Assembly: GCA_016715325.1 (NCBI GenBank) | Contig: JADKAL010000007.1 | Coordinates: 1-64,000, forward strand | Length of the DNA stretch: 64,000 nucleotides | Source of the DNA: Methylococcaceae bacterium | GTDB taxonomy: Bacteria > Pseudomonadota > Gammaproteobacteria > Methylococcales > Methylomonadaceae | Direction: 5' to 3' | Part shown: piece by piece, positions 18,774 to 28,842 of the stretch | Numbering within the stretch: position 1 is the stretch's first letter | How the letters are laid out: each line of letters starts with the position of its first letter | Notes under the pieces: generated by a model | The model's input: only the letters and a program-made list of their open reading frames with translations | The model's database searches: none | What the model was told of the DNA's origin: nothing | Program-made: the position numbers and the translations under genes

Positions 18774-19883
18774 ATGAACACCATCGAAGAAATTATAGAA
18801 GACCTGCGGCAAGGCAAAATGGTCATCATCATGGATGATGAAGACCGCGAAAACGAAGGCGACCTCGTGATGGCGGCGGCGTTTACCCGCCCGGAAGACA
18901 TTAATTTTATGGCGCGTTATGGACGGGGCTTGATCTGTCTGACCTTGACCAGCGAACGCTGCCAGCAGTTGCGTTTACCGTTGATGACAAACGAAAACAA
19001 AACCGCGCATTCCACCAATTTTACCGTGTCTATCGAAGCCGCGACCGGTGTAACGACGGGCATTTCCGCCGCCGACCGCGCTCGCACCGTGCAGTGTGCG
19101 GTTGCTCCGGATGCCAAAGCCGACGATCTCGTGCAGCCCGGACATATTTTTCCCTTGATGGCAAAGTCGGGCGGCGTATTAAACAGGGCAGGGCATACCG
19201 AGGCAGGTTGTGATCTGGCGAGATTGGCAGGCGTCGAACCGGCGGCTGTGATTGTCGAAATCCTCAATGAAGACGGTTCGATGGCGCGTAAACCCGATTT
19301 GGAAGTGTTCGCCCAGCATCATAACCTCAAAATAGGCACGATTTCCGACCTGATCCATTACCGCATCCAGAATGAAAATACGCTGGAACGCATCAGCGAA
19401 TGTGCATTTCCCACCGAATTCGGCGATTTTCGTTTATATGCTTATCAGGATCGAAACGACAACAACCTGCATCTAGCCTTGGTCATGGGTAATGTCGCCG
19501 ACGGCGAGCCGGTTTTAGTGCGGGTACATGCCCGAAACTTAATCGACGATGTATTTTCATCCAAACGATCCGACCGGAGCATTTCGATGCGGGTCGCCAT
19601 GCAAAAAATTGCCAAGGAAGGTCGTGGCGTGTTGGTTGTGATCCGGCAAAACGAAAGTAACAAGAGCTTGGTGGAATTGATTCATCGCTACCAACTGGAA
19701 GACAACGGCGTACAACCGCCCGAAATAGAACCGCCCGATTGGCGTATGACCGGAACCGGGGCGCGCATTTTATCTGATTTGGGCGTCTATAAATTGAAAG
19801 TGCTCGGCGCACAGAAAAAATATGTCGGCCTAGCCGGTTTCGATATGGAAGTCACCGAGCACGTGAATTGCGACGCCTGGTAA
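18774..19883 (+). CDS. ribB: 3,4-dihydroxy-2-butanone 4-phosphate synthase with degenerate GTP cyclohydrolase II-like domain
   Basis: A 369-residue fusion. Residues 1-200 are DHBP synthase with DDEDRENEGDL, STNFTVSIEA, GHIFPL and RAGHTEAG intact, making the four-carbon unit for lumazine. The C-terminal half looks like GTP cyclohydrolase II but lacks the zinc cysteines: the equivalent region reads VRVHARNLIDDVFSSKRSDRS cut here as VRVHARNLIDDVF and SSKRSDRS. That half is therefore probably inactive, and a separate RibA is expected elsewhere. Such hybrids are known in proteobacteria. Confidence 0.9.
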   Translation: MNTIEEIIEDLRQGKMVIIMDDEDRENEGDLVMAAAFTRPEDINFMARYGRGLICLTLTSERCQQLRLPLMTNENKTAHSTNFTVSIEAATGVTTGISAADRARTVQCAVAPDAKADDLVQPGHIFPLMAKSGGVLNRAGHTEAGCDLARLAGVEPAAVIVEILNEDGSMARKPDLEVFAQHHNLKIGTISDLIHYRIQNENTLERISECAFPTEFGDFRLYAYQDRNDNNLHLALVMGNVADGEPVLVRVHARNLIDDVFSSKRSDRSISMRVAMQKIAKEGRGVLVVIRQNESNKSLVELIHRYQLEDNGVQPPEIEPPDWRMTGTGARILSDLGVYKLKVLGAQKKYVGLAGFDMEVTEHVNCDAW

Positions 19884-19929
19884 GACGGCGAGCTTAATAA
19901 ATAATTTTCATTAATACACAGAGAAATAA

Positions 19930-20406
19930 ATGTCTGAAATCACCACCTATGAAGGAAATTTGTCCGCCCAAGGACGCACTGTTTGCATCGTCGCATCGCG
20001 TTTTAACAGTTTTATCGTAGAGCAACTCCAAGCCGGCGCTATCGACGCCTTGGTTCGTCACGGCGCCGACCGGGCGAGTATTCACGTCGTCAAAGCCCCC
20101 GGCGCATTTGAACTACCGCTGGTTGTCCAACGCGTCGCCGCCACTAAAAAATACGATGCTATCGTTGCTATCGGTGCGGTTATTCGCGGCGGCACACCGC
20201 ATTTCGAATACGTTGCCGGCGAATGCGTTAAAGGTATCGCGACCGTTTCTTTACAATACAGTGTCCCGGTCAGTTTCGGCGTATTAACCGTCGATACGAT
20301 TGAACAAGCGATCGAAAGGGCAGGAACTAAAGCAGGCAACAAAGGCGCGGAAGCCGCAATGTCTGCAATTGAAATGATGAGCTTACTGGATAACCTGTCA
20401 AAATAA
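19930..20406 (+). CDS. ribH: 6,7-dimethyl-8-ribityllumazine synthase
   Basis: A 158-residue enzyme of riboflavin synthesis that forms an icosahedral or pentameric shell. It has [36 protein letters not shown] with the catalytic histidine, and [15 protein letters not shown] with the conserved late GAGTK-like region [15 protein letters not shown]. The stop overlaps the nusB start by one base. Confidence 0.96.
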   Translation: MSEITTYEGNLSAQGRTVCIVASRFNSFIVEQLQAGAIDALVRHGADRASIHVVKAPGAFELPLVVQRVAATKKYDAIVAIGAVIRGGTPHFEYVAGECVKGIATVSLQYSVPVSFGVLTVDTIEQAIERAGTKAGNKGAEAAMSAIEMMSLLDNLSK

Positions 20407-20843
20407 TGAGCCAATCTAAAACCAACGCACGGAAAGCCGTAGTCCAGGCCTTATATCAATGGCAAATGACGGGGCAAAGCCTTATCAACATTGAGCAGCA
20501 ATTCGAGGAAGAAGAGCGCCTAAAAGGTACGCAAAAAAGCTATTTTAGAGAGTTGTTTCACGGTGTGCCTAAAGAACTCGATAACATCGATACGATTCTT
20601 AACGAATTTGTCGATCGCCCTGTCGATGGTATCGATCCGGTTGAGCGTGCAATTCTCAGAATAGGCGTTTACGAATTATTACATCGTCCTGAGATGCCGT
20701 ATCGAGTCGTTCTTAACGAAGCGATCAATCTGGCTAAACATTTCGGCGCCGACGGCAGTCACCGCTATGTAAACGGCATTTTGGATAAGGTCGCCCAACA
20801 GAAAAGAACGGTGGAGATTAAACTGAGGTCAACCGAGAAATAG
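20406..20843 (+). CDS. nusB: Transcription antitermination factor NusB
   Basis: A 145-residue all-helical RNA-binding protein that acts with NusE in rRNA antitermination. RKAVVQALYQWQMTG, the arginine-rich start, DPVERAILRIGVYEL and NEAINLAKHFGADGSHRYVNGILD are all standard. ribH-nusB is a classic pair. Confidence 0.96.
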   Translation: MSQSKTNARKAVVQALYQWQMTGQSLINIEQQFEEEERLKGTQKSYFRELFHGVPKELDNIDTILNEFVDRPVDGIDPVERAILRIGVYELLHRPEMPYRVVLNEAINLAKHFGADGSHRYVNGILDKVAQQKRTVEIKLRSTEK

Positions 20844-20884
20844 TCGACGGGATAGAGGTATTTGTTAAAAAAGAACGAGGCGGT

Positions 20885-21637
20885 CTAAGAAGTGAAACGC
20901 TTCGTTAAACAAGGTTCTACGATGTTTTTCAGCTTATCCATGTCGTTGATTTGAACGCCGCGATGTTTAATAGTGATCGCGCCGGATTTTGTCAGGCATC
21001 CCAATTGACGGCTGACGGTTTCAATGGTCAAGCCTAAAAAATTGGCGATGTCGTGCCTCGGCATTGTGAGATTGAATTCGGTACTCGAATAGCCTAAAGC
21101 ATTATAACGGCTGGAGATCATAAGCAGAAACGTAACGACTTTTTCCGTCGCGGAGCGATTACCCAACAACACGATGTTATTTTGTTCGGATACGATATGC
21201 GATCCTATAACGCACATCAGTTGCATTTGTAATTTGGGGATTTTACCGCATAGCTCGTTAAGCCGAGCCATCGGAAATTCGCAAACGGACGCTGTTTCGA
21301 GCGCAATAGTCGTGCAATGATACTTACTCTGCTGACGAAGCGCATCCAAGCCCATGATTTCGCCCGGCAAATAAAATCCTATAGTTTGCTCGCCGCCGTT
21401 AACATTCCAGATAAAGCTTCGGAATGAACCCGATTTTACAACAAATAAGCTTGTACATTGATCCTCTTGCCGGTACAGATATTCATCCGCTTTAATCGGA
21501 CGTTTACGCTTGACTATGGTTTCCAGTTTGGGAATATCGTCTCGCTTCAAGCCATAGGGTAGACAAACACCGGACAGCTTGCAGTTTACGCAATCTACTT
21601 TCTGAAATATCGATTCCATGTTGCGTTGAGTTATCAT
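20885..21637 (-). CDS. fnr: FNR-type oxygen-sensing transcriptional regulator
   Basis: A 250-residue CRP/FNR family protein. Cysteines 16, 19 and 25 (DCVNCKLSGVC) and Cys119 (ASVCEFP) match the 4Fe-4S ligands of E. coli FNR, so it should sense oxygen or nitric oxide. The effector domain spans about 30-150 and the helix-turn-helix is LGLTIETVSRQLG. The E-x-x-S-R in the recognition helix is the FNR signature for TTGAT-N4-ATCAA; such a site occurs at 41321-41334 here. The start is uncertain; a second ATG lies six codons on. It is convergent with nusB. Confidence 0.9.
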   Translation of the reverse strand: MITQRNMESIFQKVDCVNCKLSGVCLPYGLKRDDIPKLETIVKRKRPIKADEYLYRQEDQCTSLFVVKSGSFRSFIWNVNGGEQTIGFYLPGEIMGLDALRQQSKYHCTTIALETASVCEFPMARLNELCGKIPKLQMQLMCVIGSHIVSEQNNIVLLGNRSATEKVVTFLLMISSRYNALGYSSTEFNLTMPRHDIANFLGLTIETVSRQLGCLTKSGAITIKHRGVQINDMDKLKNIVEPCLTKRFTS

Positions 21638-21992
21638 TTTCGATTTGTAGTGAAGAATTTACGACCAAATGAGGTCAATAAAAAGCGTTATTTCATAGGG
21701 TTAGTGCATAAGTAACGTTGTAAATTTTCGCATAGCCCATGTTAAGCGCAATATTAAACTTTAATGGATTACTGGATATTTATTGGGTATAAAAAATATC
21801 CAATCTGTTGTTTCATTACTTTTCCTCAAAGACAGTAGCATGATTGAGACAGAGATACGTATATATTCAGCTTAAACCGTAACAGGTTGATTGCCGTCGG
21901 TCGAGGCGATGGCTTCCTTGTAAATTTTAACTATCGCAATAGCGTCCGGATTTGTGTCGGTATTGCGAAATAACAGCTCTGATTTAAAATAT
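21638..21992. other. Intergenic region upstream of fnr
   Basis: 355 bases between the fnr start and the repaired 3' end of the membrane protein gene. It should hold the fnr promoter. A hairpin TGGATATTT (21773-21781) / AAATATCCA (21794-21802) with a 12-base loop is visible. No FNR box or credible reading frame was seen. Confidence 0.5.
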
Positions 21993-23523
21993 TTAGTCGC
22001 CTGAACTTAACGCTTTGAATCGAGCGGAAGCTCCCAAAAAACCTACGGCAAAAAAAGCGGTGCCGACAAGAATGAAGCGCAGATGCGCTTCTTCGATCGT
22101 TAAGTCGTCCGTTGCATAAAGCATGATAATGATGGCGATAAACCCCAACCCAAAATCGCAACGCTGCGCCTGTTAAAAGAACGCCTAGCGTTTCCGATTG
22201 GCTTACAGGTATGTCCATTCGATAGGCAACAAAACCGCACATAAGGGCCGGTAAAATTCCCCAACGCATATGTTGAACGAAGCTTTCCAGAAAATTAAAG
22301 TGTTCTTTGTAATAGGTTAATTCGAGAACGAGCGTCGATGCGGAGGTACTGACTAAAAATCCTAGTAGCATAATGACAATATAGAACCCATAGTTTAGGT
22401 CGGAATGTTCTCGTTGATGACTGAAAGCAATAACGCGTGTGAAAAAAACAAGCGCAATGGGAAGAACATAGATCGATATGGCGTAGGCCACCCAACGCAG
22501 CGTCGTATAGTCGAAGTGAGCGAGCGGTTTATCGGGAAAGAGGAACGCATTATGAAGCGAGACGGAAATTTCTCGCCCCAAAATGACTCCAATACCGGTC
22601 GCCGCTGTAAAAATCAGGAGATACTTATGGGTATGTTGCAAGCGCGCAACGCGAGTTTTACCGCCAAGGCGCTTTACCGTCGTCCATATTTCATTTTCTC
22701 CTGCGCTGCCGAAGACAACAAGCGAAGCAAGTAGGCGGCAAAGGAGTCCGGTAAGGCGATCCAGTTCGTTAATCAGTTTAACCGTCTTGGTATAATGCGG
22801 TTCGGCTTCTTTCCAGATAATCACTTTTTCCGACATCGCATTGTAGGAAATACAGATTTCTCCCCATTTCAACGACGGCTCATTAAAAAAACGCCTATAA
22901 GACGATTGATTGGCGTAATTCTGTATCTGGTCGAAAAGTAGGCAGTTATGCGCCCATTTGTACTCGACAGTAGTGCTCGATTTATCGAAATCGCCGGGAT
23001 CGATACTCGATACAAGCAGTCGATCGGCTATTTGAGTTTTTAAAGTATCCTCGATTGCAGAAAGCCTGGACGAAACTAACGCGTTATAGACGTCAACCGC
23101 TGTGGACGGCATGGCGAAAGCATCGTGAATGCTGTCACGCAAAATAAGTAAAGGATTAAACTTACTTTCCCACGCGATAAAAAAGAGAAATAGGACGGCG
23201 ATGATTAAAGGTACAATTGTGCTCCCATCCAAGCCATTCAGCAGATCGATTAATTCACCGGTGCGTAGGCTATTGACAATAAGCCTTATAATCGGCTCCA
23301 ACGGCATTAGAAGTGCAGTTAATAGCCAGTAAAGCGCGGCAATTAGGGTGCAATAAGATAAGGTGCTTATCCAATAGGTGCTTCTACGAATAAAATACTG
23401 TGGGAGCGTCGGTTCGGTGCCCAATTGAATACGACGTTTCTGGAAAGACCGGTAGGCCAGGAAGAATGCGAAAGCAGTTCCAAGCAACTCCACCCCATTG
23501 TTGATAAATACTTCGGCTGGCAT
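21993..23523 (-). CDS. Unknown polytopic membrane protein, frameshifted near the C-terminus
   Basis: About 509 residues after repair; I do not recognise the family. N-terminal membrane helices (GTAFAFFLAYRSFQKRR, STLSYCTLIAALYWLLTALL, VPLIIAVLFLFFIAWES) flank a roughly 200-residue soluble middle, followed by at least four more helices. The frame breaks at the CCCC run 22143-22146 (GGGG in the coding strand); removing one base continues into VGFIAIIMLY and FFAVGFLGASARF with a stop at 21993. Start 23523 (MPAEVFINNG) is chosen for AGGAAC upstream; the open frame reaches 23583. Confidence 0.7.
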
Positions 23524-24065
23524 CTTACAATTGTTCCTATCTAGGCAAAATGATTTCTCGTTCGAAAAAAAAATGAGTCCCATCTAATTTTTAACCGAGC
23601 TTATTTTCCATACCGGTCTTGTTAGAGACAGGATACACCGGTAAATTGAATAAAAAAATGGGTAAATTTGCGACAATAAATAAAAATAAAAGTTTTTTGA
23701 TAAACCCGCCGGATCCATAATTTTCTTATCGTAAAAAGAGTTTAAGACAAATATTAAAACATTGAATATCAAACTGGGGCGATTCGATGGGAAAGCCTTG
23801 CTCTATTGCTACTTATGTCAGTCGAGTTGTTTGTCGTCTACTATCAATTAAGCCGTATTGGTAAACAAGAAAAGCCATAACGTAAATTCCTTAGTATCGA
23901 ATGTAAAAGTCTCGCCCTATGCTCGCATATGCCAAACGTCCTTAGAAATCGCAAATTTGCGAAAGTCATATAGATTGATGCGGTGAAAATATGGCGATTT
24001 ACAACTTTGCTGTTAAATTATGCGGGAATTTAAAAAAAATGAGTTAATAAGGAACAATAAAATTA
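23524..24065. other. Divergent intergenic region before the carotenoid genes
   Basis: About 540 bases between the membrane protein and crtN. The first 60 bases are an open extension of the membrane protein frame. It should contain promoters for both directions. I see AT-rich sequence, no clear operator, and no convincing gene; the small minus-strand frame 23584-23772 has no family features. Confidence 0.5.
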
Positions 24066-25595
24066 ATGGCGAACACCAAACATATCATCATCGTCGGCGC
24101 AGGACCGGGAGGATTATGCGCAGGCATGTTGTTGAGTCAGCGCGGCTTTAAAGTTTCAATATTCGATAAAAATAATGAGGTTGGGGGACGTAATCGGGCG
24201 ATCAGGATGGACGGTTTTACGTTTGATACCGGCCCGACCTTTCTTTTGATGAAAGGCGTACTGGATGAAATGTTCGAGCTGTGCGGCAAGCGCAGTGAAG
24301 ATTACATGGACTTTGTGCCGCTGAAACCGATGTACCAGCTAGTTTACAACGACCAGAAACTGGATGTGTATTCTCAACCGGATAAGATGCGCGCCGAACT
24401 GGACCGGGTTTTTACGGAAGGTAGCGCCACTTATGATCGGTTTATATCGAATGAACGGACACGTTTTAATCACCTTTATCCCTGCATTACCCGGGATTAT
24501 TCCTCGTTAAGTTCGTTTTTATCGTTGGATTTAATCAAGGCAATACCTTGGCTGGCGTTCCCGAAAAGCGTGTTTGCGAATTTAGGCCAGTACTTTAAAG
24601 AAGAAAAAATGCGTCTGGCGTTTTCCTTTCAGTCCAAATATTTGGGCATGTCGCCATGGGAATGTCCCGCGTTGTTTACCATGCTGCCTTATCTGGAACA
24701 TGATTACGGCATTTACCATGTGACCGGTGGATTAAATCGCATTGCAACGTCGATGGCTGAGGTTATGAAGGAATTCGGTGGGAAAATTCATACTAATGCA
24801 CCGGTGCAATCGTTAATCATCGAAAATAAGGTGGTTAAAGGCGTGAGGCTCGAGAATGGCGAGCAAGTATTCGGCGATGAAGTTATTGTTAATGCCGATT
24901 TCGGTCATGCTATGTCACATCTGGTCGAACCAGGCGTTTTACAAAAGTATGACAGCGAGCAATTGAAAAAGCGCGATTTTTCCTGCTCAACCTTCATGCT
25001 TTATCTGGGCTTGGATAAGGTTTACGACCTGCCGCACCACACCATTGTGTTCGCTAAAGATTACCGCACCAACGTCCGCAATATCTTCAATAATAAGACT
25101 TTAACCGACGATTTCTCGTTTTATGTGCATAATGCCTCGGTGACCGATAAGACCTTAGCCCCGCAAGGCAAATCGGCCTTGTATGTGTTGGTGCCGATGC
25201 CGAATAACGACAGCGGTCTCGATTGGCAATTTCATTGCCAGCAGGTCCGTGAACAAACGCTGGATACCTTGGGCGCACGATTGGGATTAGCCGATATTCG
25301 CGAACATATCGAATGCGAAAAAATCATCACCCCGCAAACCTGGGAAACCGAAGAAAACGTCTATAAAGGCGCAACGTTTAGCCTGTCGCACAAATTCAGC
25401 CAGATGTTGTACTGGCGGCCGCATAACCGTTTTGAAGAACTGGATAATTGTTATTTGGTCGGCGGCGGAACGCATCCCGGCAGCGGCTTGCCGACCATCT
25501 ATGAATCGGCACGGATTTCTTCCAACCTGATCTGTAAAAAACATCAAGTGACATTTAAAGAAATCAAGCAAAGTGCTTGGTTGAAAGAAGGCTAA
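24066..25595 (+). CDS. crtN: CrtN-type phytoene/diapophytoene desaturase
   Basis: A 509-residue FAD enzyme. The N-terminal dinucleotide fold reads IIVGAGPGGLCAGMLLSQRG, followed by EVGGRNRAIRMDGFTFDTGP. The C-terminal family motif is YLVGGGTHPGSGLPTIYESA. In Methylomonas a crtN-ald-crtNb cluster makes C30 diapocarotenoids, and this gene is the first of the same arrangement, so dehydrogenation of a C30 backbone such as diapophytoene is likely. The C30 synthase itself is not in this window. Spacing to the aldehyde dehydrogenase is 9 bases. Confidence 0.87.
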   Translation: MANTKHIIIVGAGPGGLCAGMLLSQRGFKVSIFDKNNEVGGRNRAIRMDGFTFDTGPTFLLMKGVLDEMFELCGKRSEDYMDFVPLKPMYQLVYNDQKLDVYSQPDKMRAELDRVFTEGSATYDRFISNERTRFNHLYPCITRDYSSLSSFLSLDLIKAIPWLAFPKSVFANLGQYFKEEKMRLAFSFQSKYLGMSPWECPALFTMLPYLEHDYGIYHVTGGLNRIATSMAEVMKEFGGKIHTNAPVQSLIIENKVVKGVRLENGEQVFGDEVIVNADFGHAMSHLVEPGVLQKYDSEQLKKRDFSCSTFMLYLGLDKVYDLPHHTIVFAKDYRTNVRNIFNNKTLTDDFSFYVHNASVTDKTLAPQGKSALYVLVPMPNNDSGLDWQFHCQQVREQTLDTLGARLGLADIREHIECEKIITPQTWETEENVYKGATFSLSHKFSQMLYWRPHNRFEELDNCYLVGGGTHPGSGLPTIYESARISSNLICKKHQVTFKEIKQSAWLKEG

Positions 25596-25604
25596 AATTC
25601 AACG

Positions 25605-27197
25605 GTGTCTATTATTCAATCCATATCGCCGATTGACGGGAAAATACTGGGCGAGTTTGAAGCCAGCCTTCCCGAGCACATTGAACAAGCACTACAGTCT
25701 GCGCGGTCTGCTGCCAAACAATGGGAAGCCATTGAAGTGAAGCAGCGTTGCCGTATCCTTGCACAATTCAGCCGCATTCTATTAGCCGAGATTGATTCCG
25801 TTTGCGAGGTCATTAGCCGCACGACAGGTAAAGTACTGACTGAAGCATTGTTGGGTGAAGCTTATCCTGTTTTAGATATAGCTAAGTATTACGAAAAACA
25901 TGCGGCCCGTATATTGCGGAATCAAGGCATTGCTACATCACCTTTTGCTTTTCCAGGAGCGACCGCTGAAATTACCCGCAAACCTTATGGCGTTGTCGCG
26001 ATCATTTCACCGTGGAATTATCCATTTCAAATCACAGTGTCCCAAATCTTAAGCGCGCTCTTTGCCGGAAATGCCGTTGTTTTTAAACCATCTGAATTAA
26101 GCCTGCCGGTTGGACAACTCATTATGGATCTATTCGCCAAGCTGGAGTTACCGCAAGGCTTGGTGCAATGGGTTGTTGGCGATGGACAATGCGGCGAGCA
26201 GCTAATTGATGCTAGTCCCGATCTGGTGGTGTTTACCGGCAGCTTGAATACGGGTCGTGCGGTGATGCAACGCGCTGCGCAGCATCCGATTCCAGTCATA
26301 CTGGAATTGGGCGGTAAGGACGCGATGATCGTCTTTGAAGATGCCGACCTTGAACGGACGCGCGACGGCGCTTTATACGGTGCGTTTTGCAACAGTGGGC
26401 AAGCATGTGTTTCGGTTGAACGCTTGTACGTGCTGGAAGGTTGCTATGAAAAATTCCGACAGATGTTGTGCGATGGTATAGCAAAACTGAAAATCGGACA
26501 TGGCACCGAAGGCGATTTAGGCGCGATGACATCCAAACGGCAAATCGAAATTGTGCAAAAACAATATGATGATGCCTTGGCAAAAGGCGCTAAAGCGTCC
26601 GGACAGTTAGAATTTGAAGGCAATTACCTTAATCCGGTCGTATTGTGGGATGTTACGCCGGATATGCTGGTCATGCAGGAAGAAACCTTCGGGCCTTTAT
26701 TGCCGGTCATACCTTTTATTAGCGAAGATGAAGTTATCCAGTTTGCCAACAAAGGCGACTTCGGCTTGAATGCCAGCATCTGGAGCACAGATATTGCCAA
26801 AGCGGAACGTGTTGCTAAGCAATTAGAAGTCGGCAACTGGTCAGTCAACGATGTCTTGAAAAATGTCGGTCATCCGGGCTTGCCGTTCGGTGGCGTCAAA
26901 AAAAGCGGTTTTGGCCGTTATCACGGCGCGGAAGGATTAAGGAATTTTACCTATCCGGTTTCCGGCTTAACTAGTCGAAGTCATTTAGCCAAGGAACCAA
27001 ACTGGTTTCCTTATTCGGAAGAACGGTACCAACAATTCAAAGGTTATATCGACTTTGTTTACGGAACGGGTTCATTCTTCCAGCGCATTAAACGAAACTG
27101 GCAAGCCTTACAGGCTTTCCGTGAATACTCAGCCTTCGATTTAAAACAACGGTGGCAAAATCTGCAATTAATGCTGCCTTGGAAACGAGACTTTTAA
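25605..27197 (+). CDS. ald: Aldehyde dehydrogenase of the C30 carotenoid cluster
   Basis: A 530-residue NAD(P)-dependent aldehyde dehydrogenase starting at GTG 25605. The catalytic glutamate is in VILELGGKDAMIVF, the nucleophilic cysteine in FCNSGQACVSVE, and the nucleotide-binding segment is IISPWNYPFQ and VVFTGSLNTGRAVM. It would oxidise terminal carotenoid aldehydes (for example diapolycopene dial) to acids. Placement between two CrtN-like genes matches the Methylomonas cluster; the substrate is inferred from that context. One base separates its stop from the next start. Confidence 0.85.
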   Translation: MSIIQSISPIDGKILGEFEASLPEHIEQALQSARSAAKQWEAIEVKQRCRILAQFSRILLAEIDSVCEVISRTTGKVLTEALLGEAYPVLDIAKYYEKHAARILRNQGIATSPFAFPGATAEITRKPYGVVAIISPWNYPFQITVSQILSALFAGNAVVFKPSELSLPVGQLIMDLFAKLELPQGLVQWVVGDGQCGEQLIDASPDLVVFTGSLNTGRAVMQRAAQHPIPVILELGGKDAMIVFEDADLERTRDGALYGAFCNSGQACVSVERLYVLEGCYEKFRQMLCDGIAKLKIGHGTEGDLGAMTSKRQIEIVQKQYDDALAKGAKASGQLEFEGNYLNPVVLWDVTPDMLVMQEETFGPLLPVIPFISEDEVIQFANKGDFGLNASIWSTDIAKAERVAKQLEVGNWSVNDVLKNVGHPGLPFGGVKKSGFGRYHGAEGLRNFTYPVSGLTSRSHLAKEPNWFPYSEERYQQFKGYIDFVYGTGSFFQRIKRNWQALQAFREYSAFDLKQRWQNLQLMLPWKRDF

Positions 27198-28700
27198 ATG
27201 AACGAACATAATAAAAATACCCGTATCGTTGTCATCGGCGCCGGACTCGGCGGGCTTTCCGCTGCGATTTCATTAGCAACCGAAGGTTTTAGCGTAGAGA
27301 TCGTCGAAAAAAACGATAAAGTCGGCGGCAAGCTTAATATCATGGAGAAAGATGGTTTTACCTTCGATCTGGGGCCTTCGATCCTCACCATGCCGCATAT
27401 CTTCGACGCCTTATTTACCCGTGCGGGTAAAAACAGGGAAGATTACGTAAGCTTTGAAAAAGTCGAACCACATTGGCGGAATTTTTTTGAAGACGGCGCG
27501 GTTATCGATTTAACGCCGGATAAAGAGGCCATGCGTAAAGAGTTGAATAAACTCGGACCGCACGTTGCAGACCAATTCGAGCGTTTTATGGCCTATTCAA
27601 AAAAGCTCTGCACGGAAACTGAAGCCGGTTATTTCGCGAAAGGGCTGGATACTTTTTGGGAGTTGATACGTTGTTACGGGCCGATTCGAAGCTTATTAAG
27701 TTTCGACGTGTTCCGCTCGATGGATCAGGGCGTTCGCCGCTTTATATCAGATCCCAAACTGGTCGACATTCTCAATTACTTTATTAAATATGTCGGTTCG
27801 TCGCCATATGATTCACCTGCTTTGATGAACTTGATGCCATATATCCAGTTTGAATACGGCCTTTGGTATGTCCACGGCGGTATGTACGGGCTTGCGCAAG
27901 GCATGGAACGGCTGGCGGAGGAACTTGGCGTTAATATCCGGCTTAATACTGAAGTCACCGAAATCCGACAGGATGGTAATCGAGCAACCGCTATTTGTCT
28001 GGCTGATGGTCAAGTTTTACCGGCGGATATTGTCGTTTCCAACATGGAAGTGATTCCCGCTATGCAAAAGCTATTGCACAGCACAGAAAGTGAACTTAAA
28101 AAAATGCAACGTTTTGAGCCGACCTGTTCCGGCTTAGTATTGCACTTGGGTGTTGACCGTATTTATCCGCAATTGGCGCATCACAATTTCTTTTATTCCG
28201 AGCATCCGCGCCATCATTTTGATGCTATTTTCCAGAGTCATACCTTATCGGACGACCCGACGATTTATCTGGTTGCGCCTTGCAAAAGTGATCCAAAACA
28301 AGCGCCGCCGGGCTGCGAAATTATTAAGGTACTGCCGCATATTCCTCACCTGGATCCCAACAAGCCGCTTTCACCGGAAGATTATCTGGCTTTCCGCGAA
28401 CGGGTGTTAATCAAGCTAGAACGCATGGGTTTGACCGATTTGCGCAAGCATATTGTCACCGAAGAATATTGGACGCCGCATGATATTCAGGCGCGTTATT
28501 ATTCCAATCAAGGTTCTATCTATGGTGTCGTTGCCGACAGATTTAAAAACCTTGGCTTTAAAGCGCCGCAACGTAGCAGTCAGTTAAGCAATCTTTATTT
28601 TGTCGGCGGCAGCATTAATCCAGGCGGAGGTATGCCGATGGTGACCTTATCCGGTCAACTGGTGCGGGATAAAATTTTGGCGGATAGAGCAGGGGATTAA
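27198..28700 (+). CDS. crtNb: CrtNb/CrtP-type carotenoid oxidase
   Basis: A 500-residue FAD protein of the CrtI/CrtN superfamily with VVIGAGLGGLSAAISLA, KVGGKLNIMEKDGFTFDLGPS and a C-terminal LYFVGGSINPGGGMPMVTLSG. The second desaturase-like gene of such clusters acts as a terminal oxidase introducing aldehyde groups on the diapocarotenoid. Assignment to the oxidase rather than the desaturase rests on gene order and the GGSINPGGGMPM signature. It is immediately followed by a palindromic repeat. Confidence 0.82.
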   Translation: MNEHNKNTRIVVIGAGLGGLSAAISLATEGFSVEIVEKNDKVGGKLNIMEKDGFTFDLGPSILTMPHIFDALFTRAGKNREDYVSFEKVEPHWRNFFEDGAVIDLTPDKEAMRKELNKLGPHVADQFERFMAYSKKLCTETEAGYFAKGLDTFWELIRCYGPIRSLLSFDVFRSMDQGVRRFISDPKLVDILNYFIKYVGSSPYDSPALMNLMPYIQFEYGLWYVHGGMYGLAQGMERLAEELGVNIRLNTEVTEIRQDGNRATAICLADGQVLPADIVVSNMEVIPAMQKLLHSTESELKKMQRFEPTCSGLVLHLGVDRIYPQLAHHNFFYSEHPRHHFDAIFQSHTLSDDPTIYLVAPCKSDPKQAPPGCEIIKVLPHIPHLDPNKPLSPEDYLAFRERVLIKLERMGLTDLRKHIVTEEYWTPHDIQARYYSNQGSIYGVVADRFKNLGFKAPQRSSQLSNLYFVGGSINPGGGMPMVTLSGQLVRDKILADRAGD

Positions 28701-28716
28701 AGATCTTCGATTCGTA

Positions 28717-28810
28717 GTTGATTCCGTTCATGGTCCGACAGGCTCACCATTTATGCCCTGTGGGTACGAACGGAATCAACATCTTACCGTTCGTCTTTAT
28801 GCTCTTTGAG
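28717..28810. repeat. Interrupted palindromic repeat after the carotenoid genes
   Basis: Arms GTTGATTCCGTTC (28717-28729) and GAACGGAATCAAC (28768-28780) are perfectly complementary over 13 bases. Between them lies CCGACAGGCTCACC and then GTGGGTACGAACGG. A degraded direct copy starts CCGTTCGTC at 28787. The arrangement matches the 18.65 kb copy. It separates the convergent crtNb and permease genes and could act as a bidirectional terminator. Confidence 0.75.
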
Positions 28811-28842
28811 TATAGAGATTCAAAGGAATTGTCAGAGCTTCC

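Noticed and set aside
18621..18812. Minus-strand frame with FDKLRTNG peptide between ribE and ribBA
   Set aside because: Again the translated repeat cluster; no ribosome-binding site or homology signal.
23584..23772. Small minus-strand frame upstream of the membrane protein gene
   Set aside because: AT-rich intergenic composition, no ribosome-binding site and no recognisable motif.
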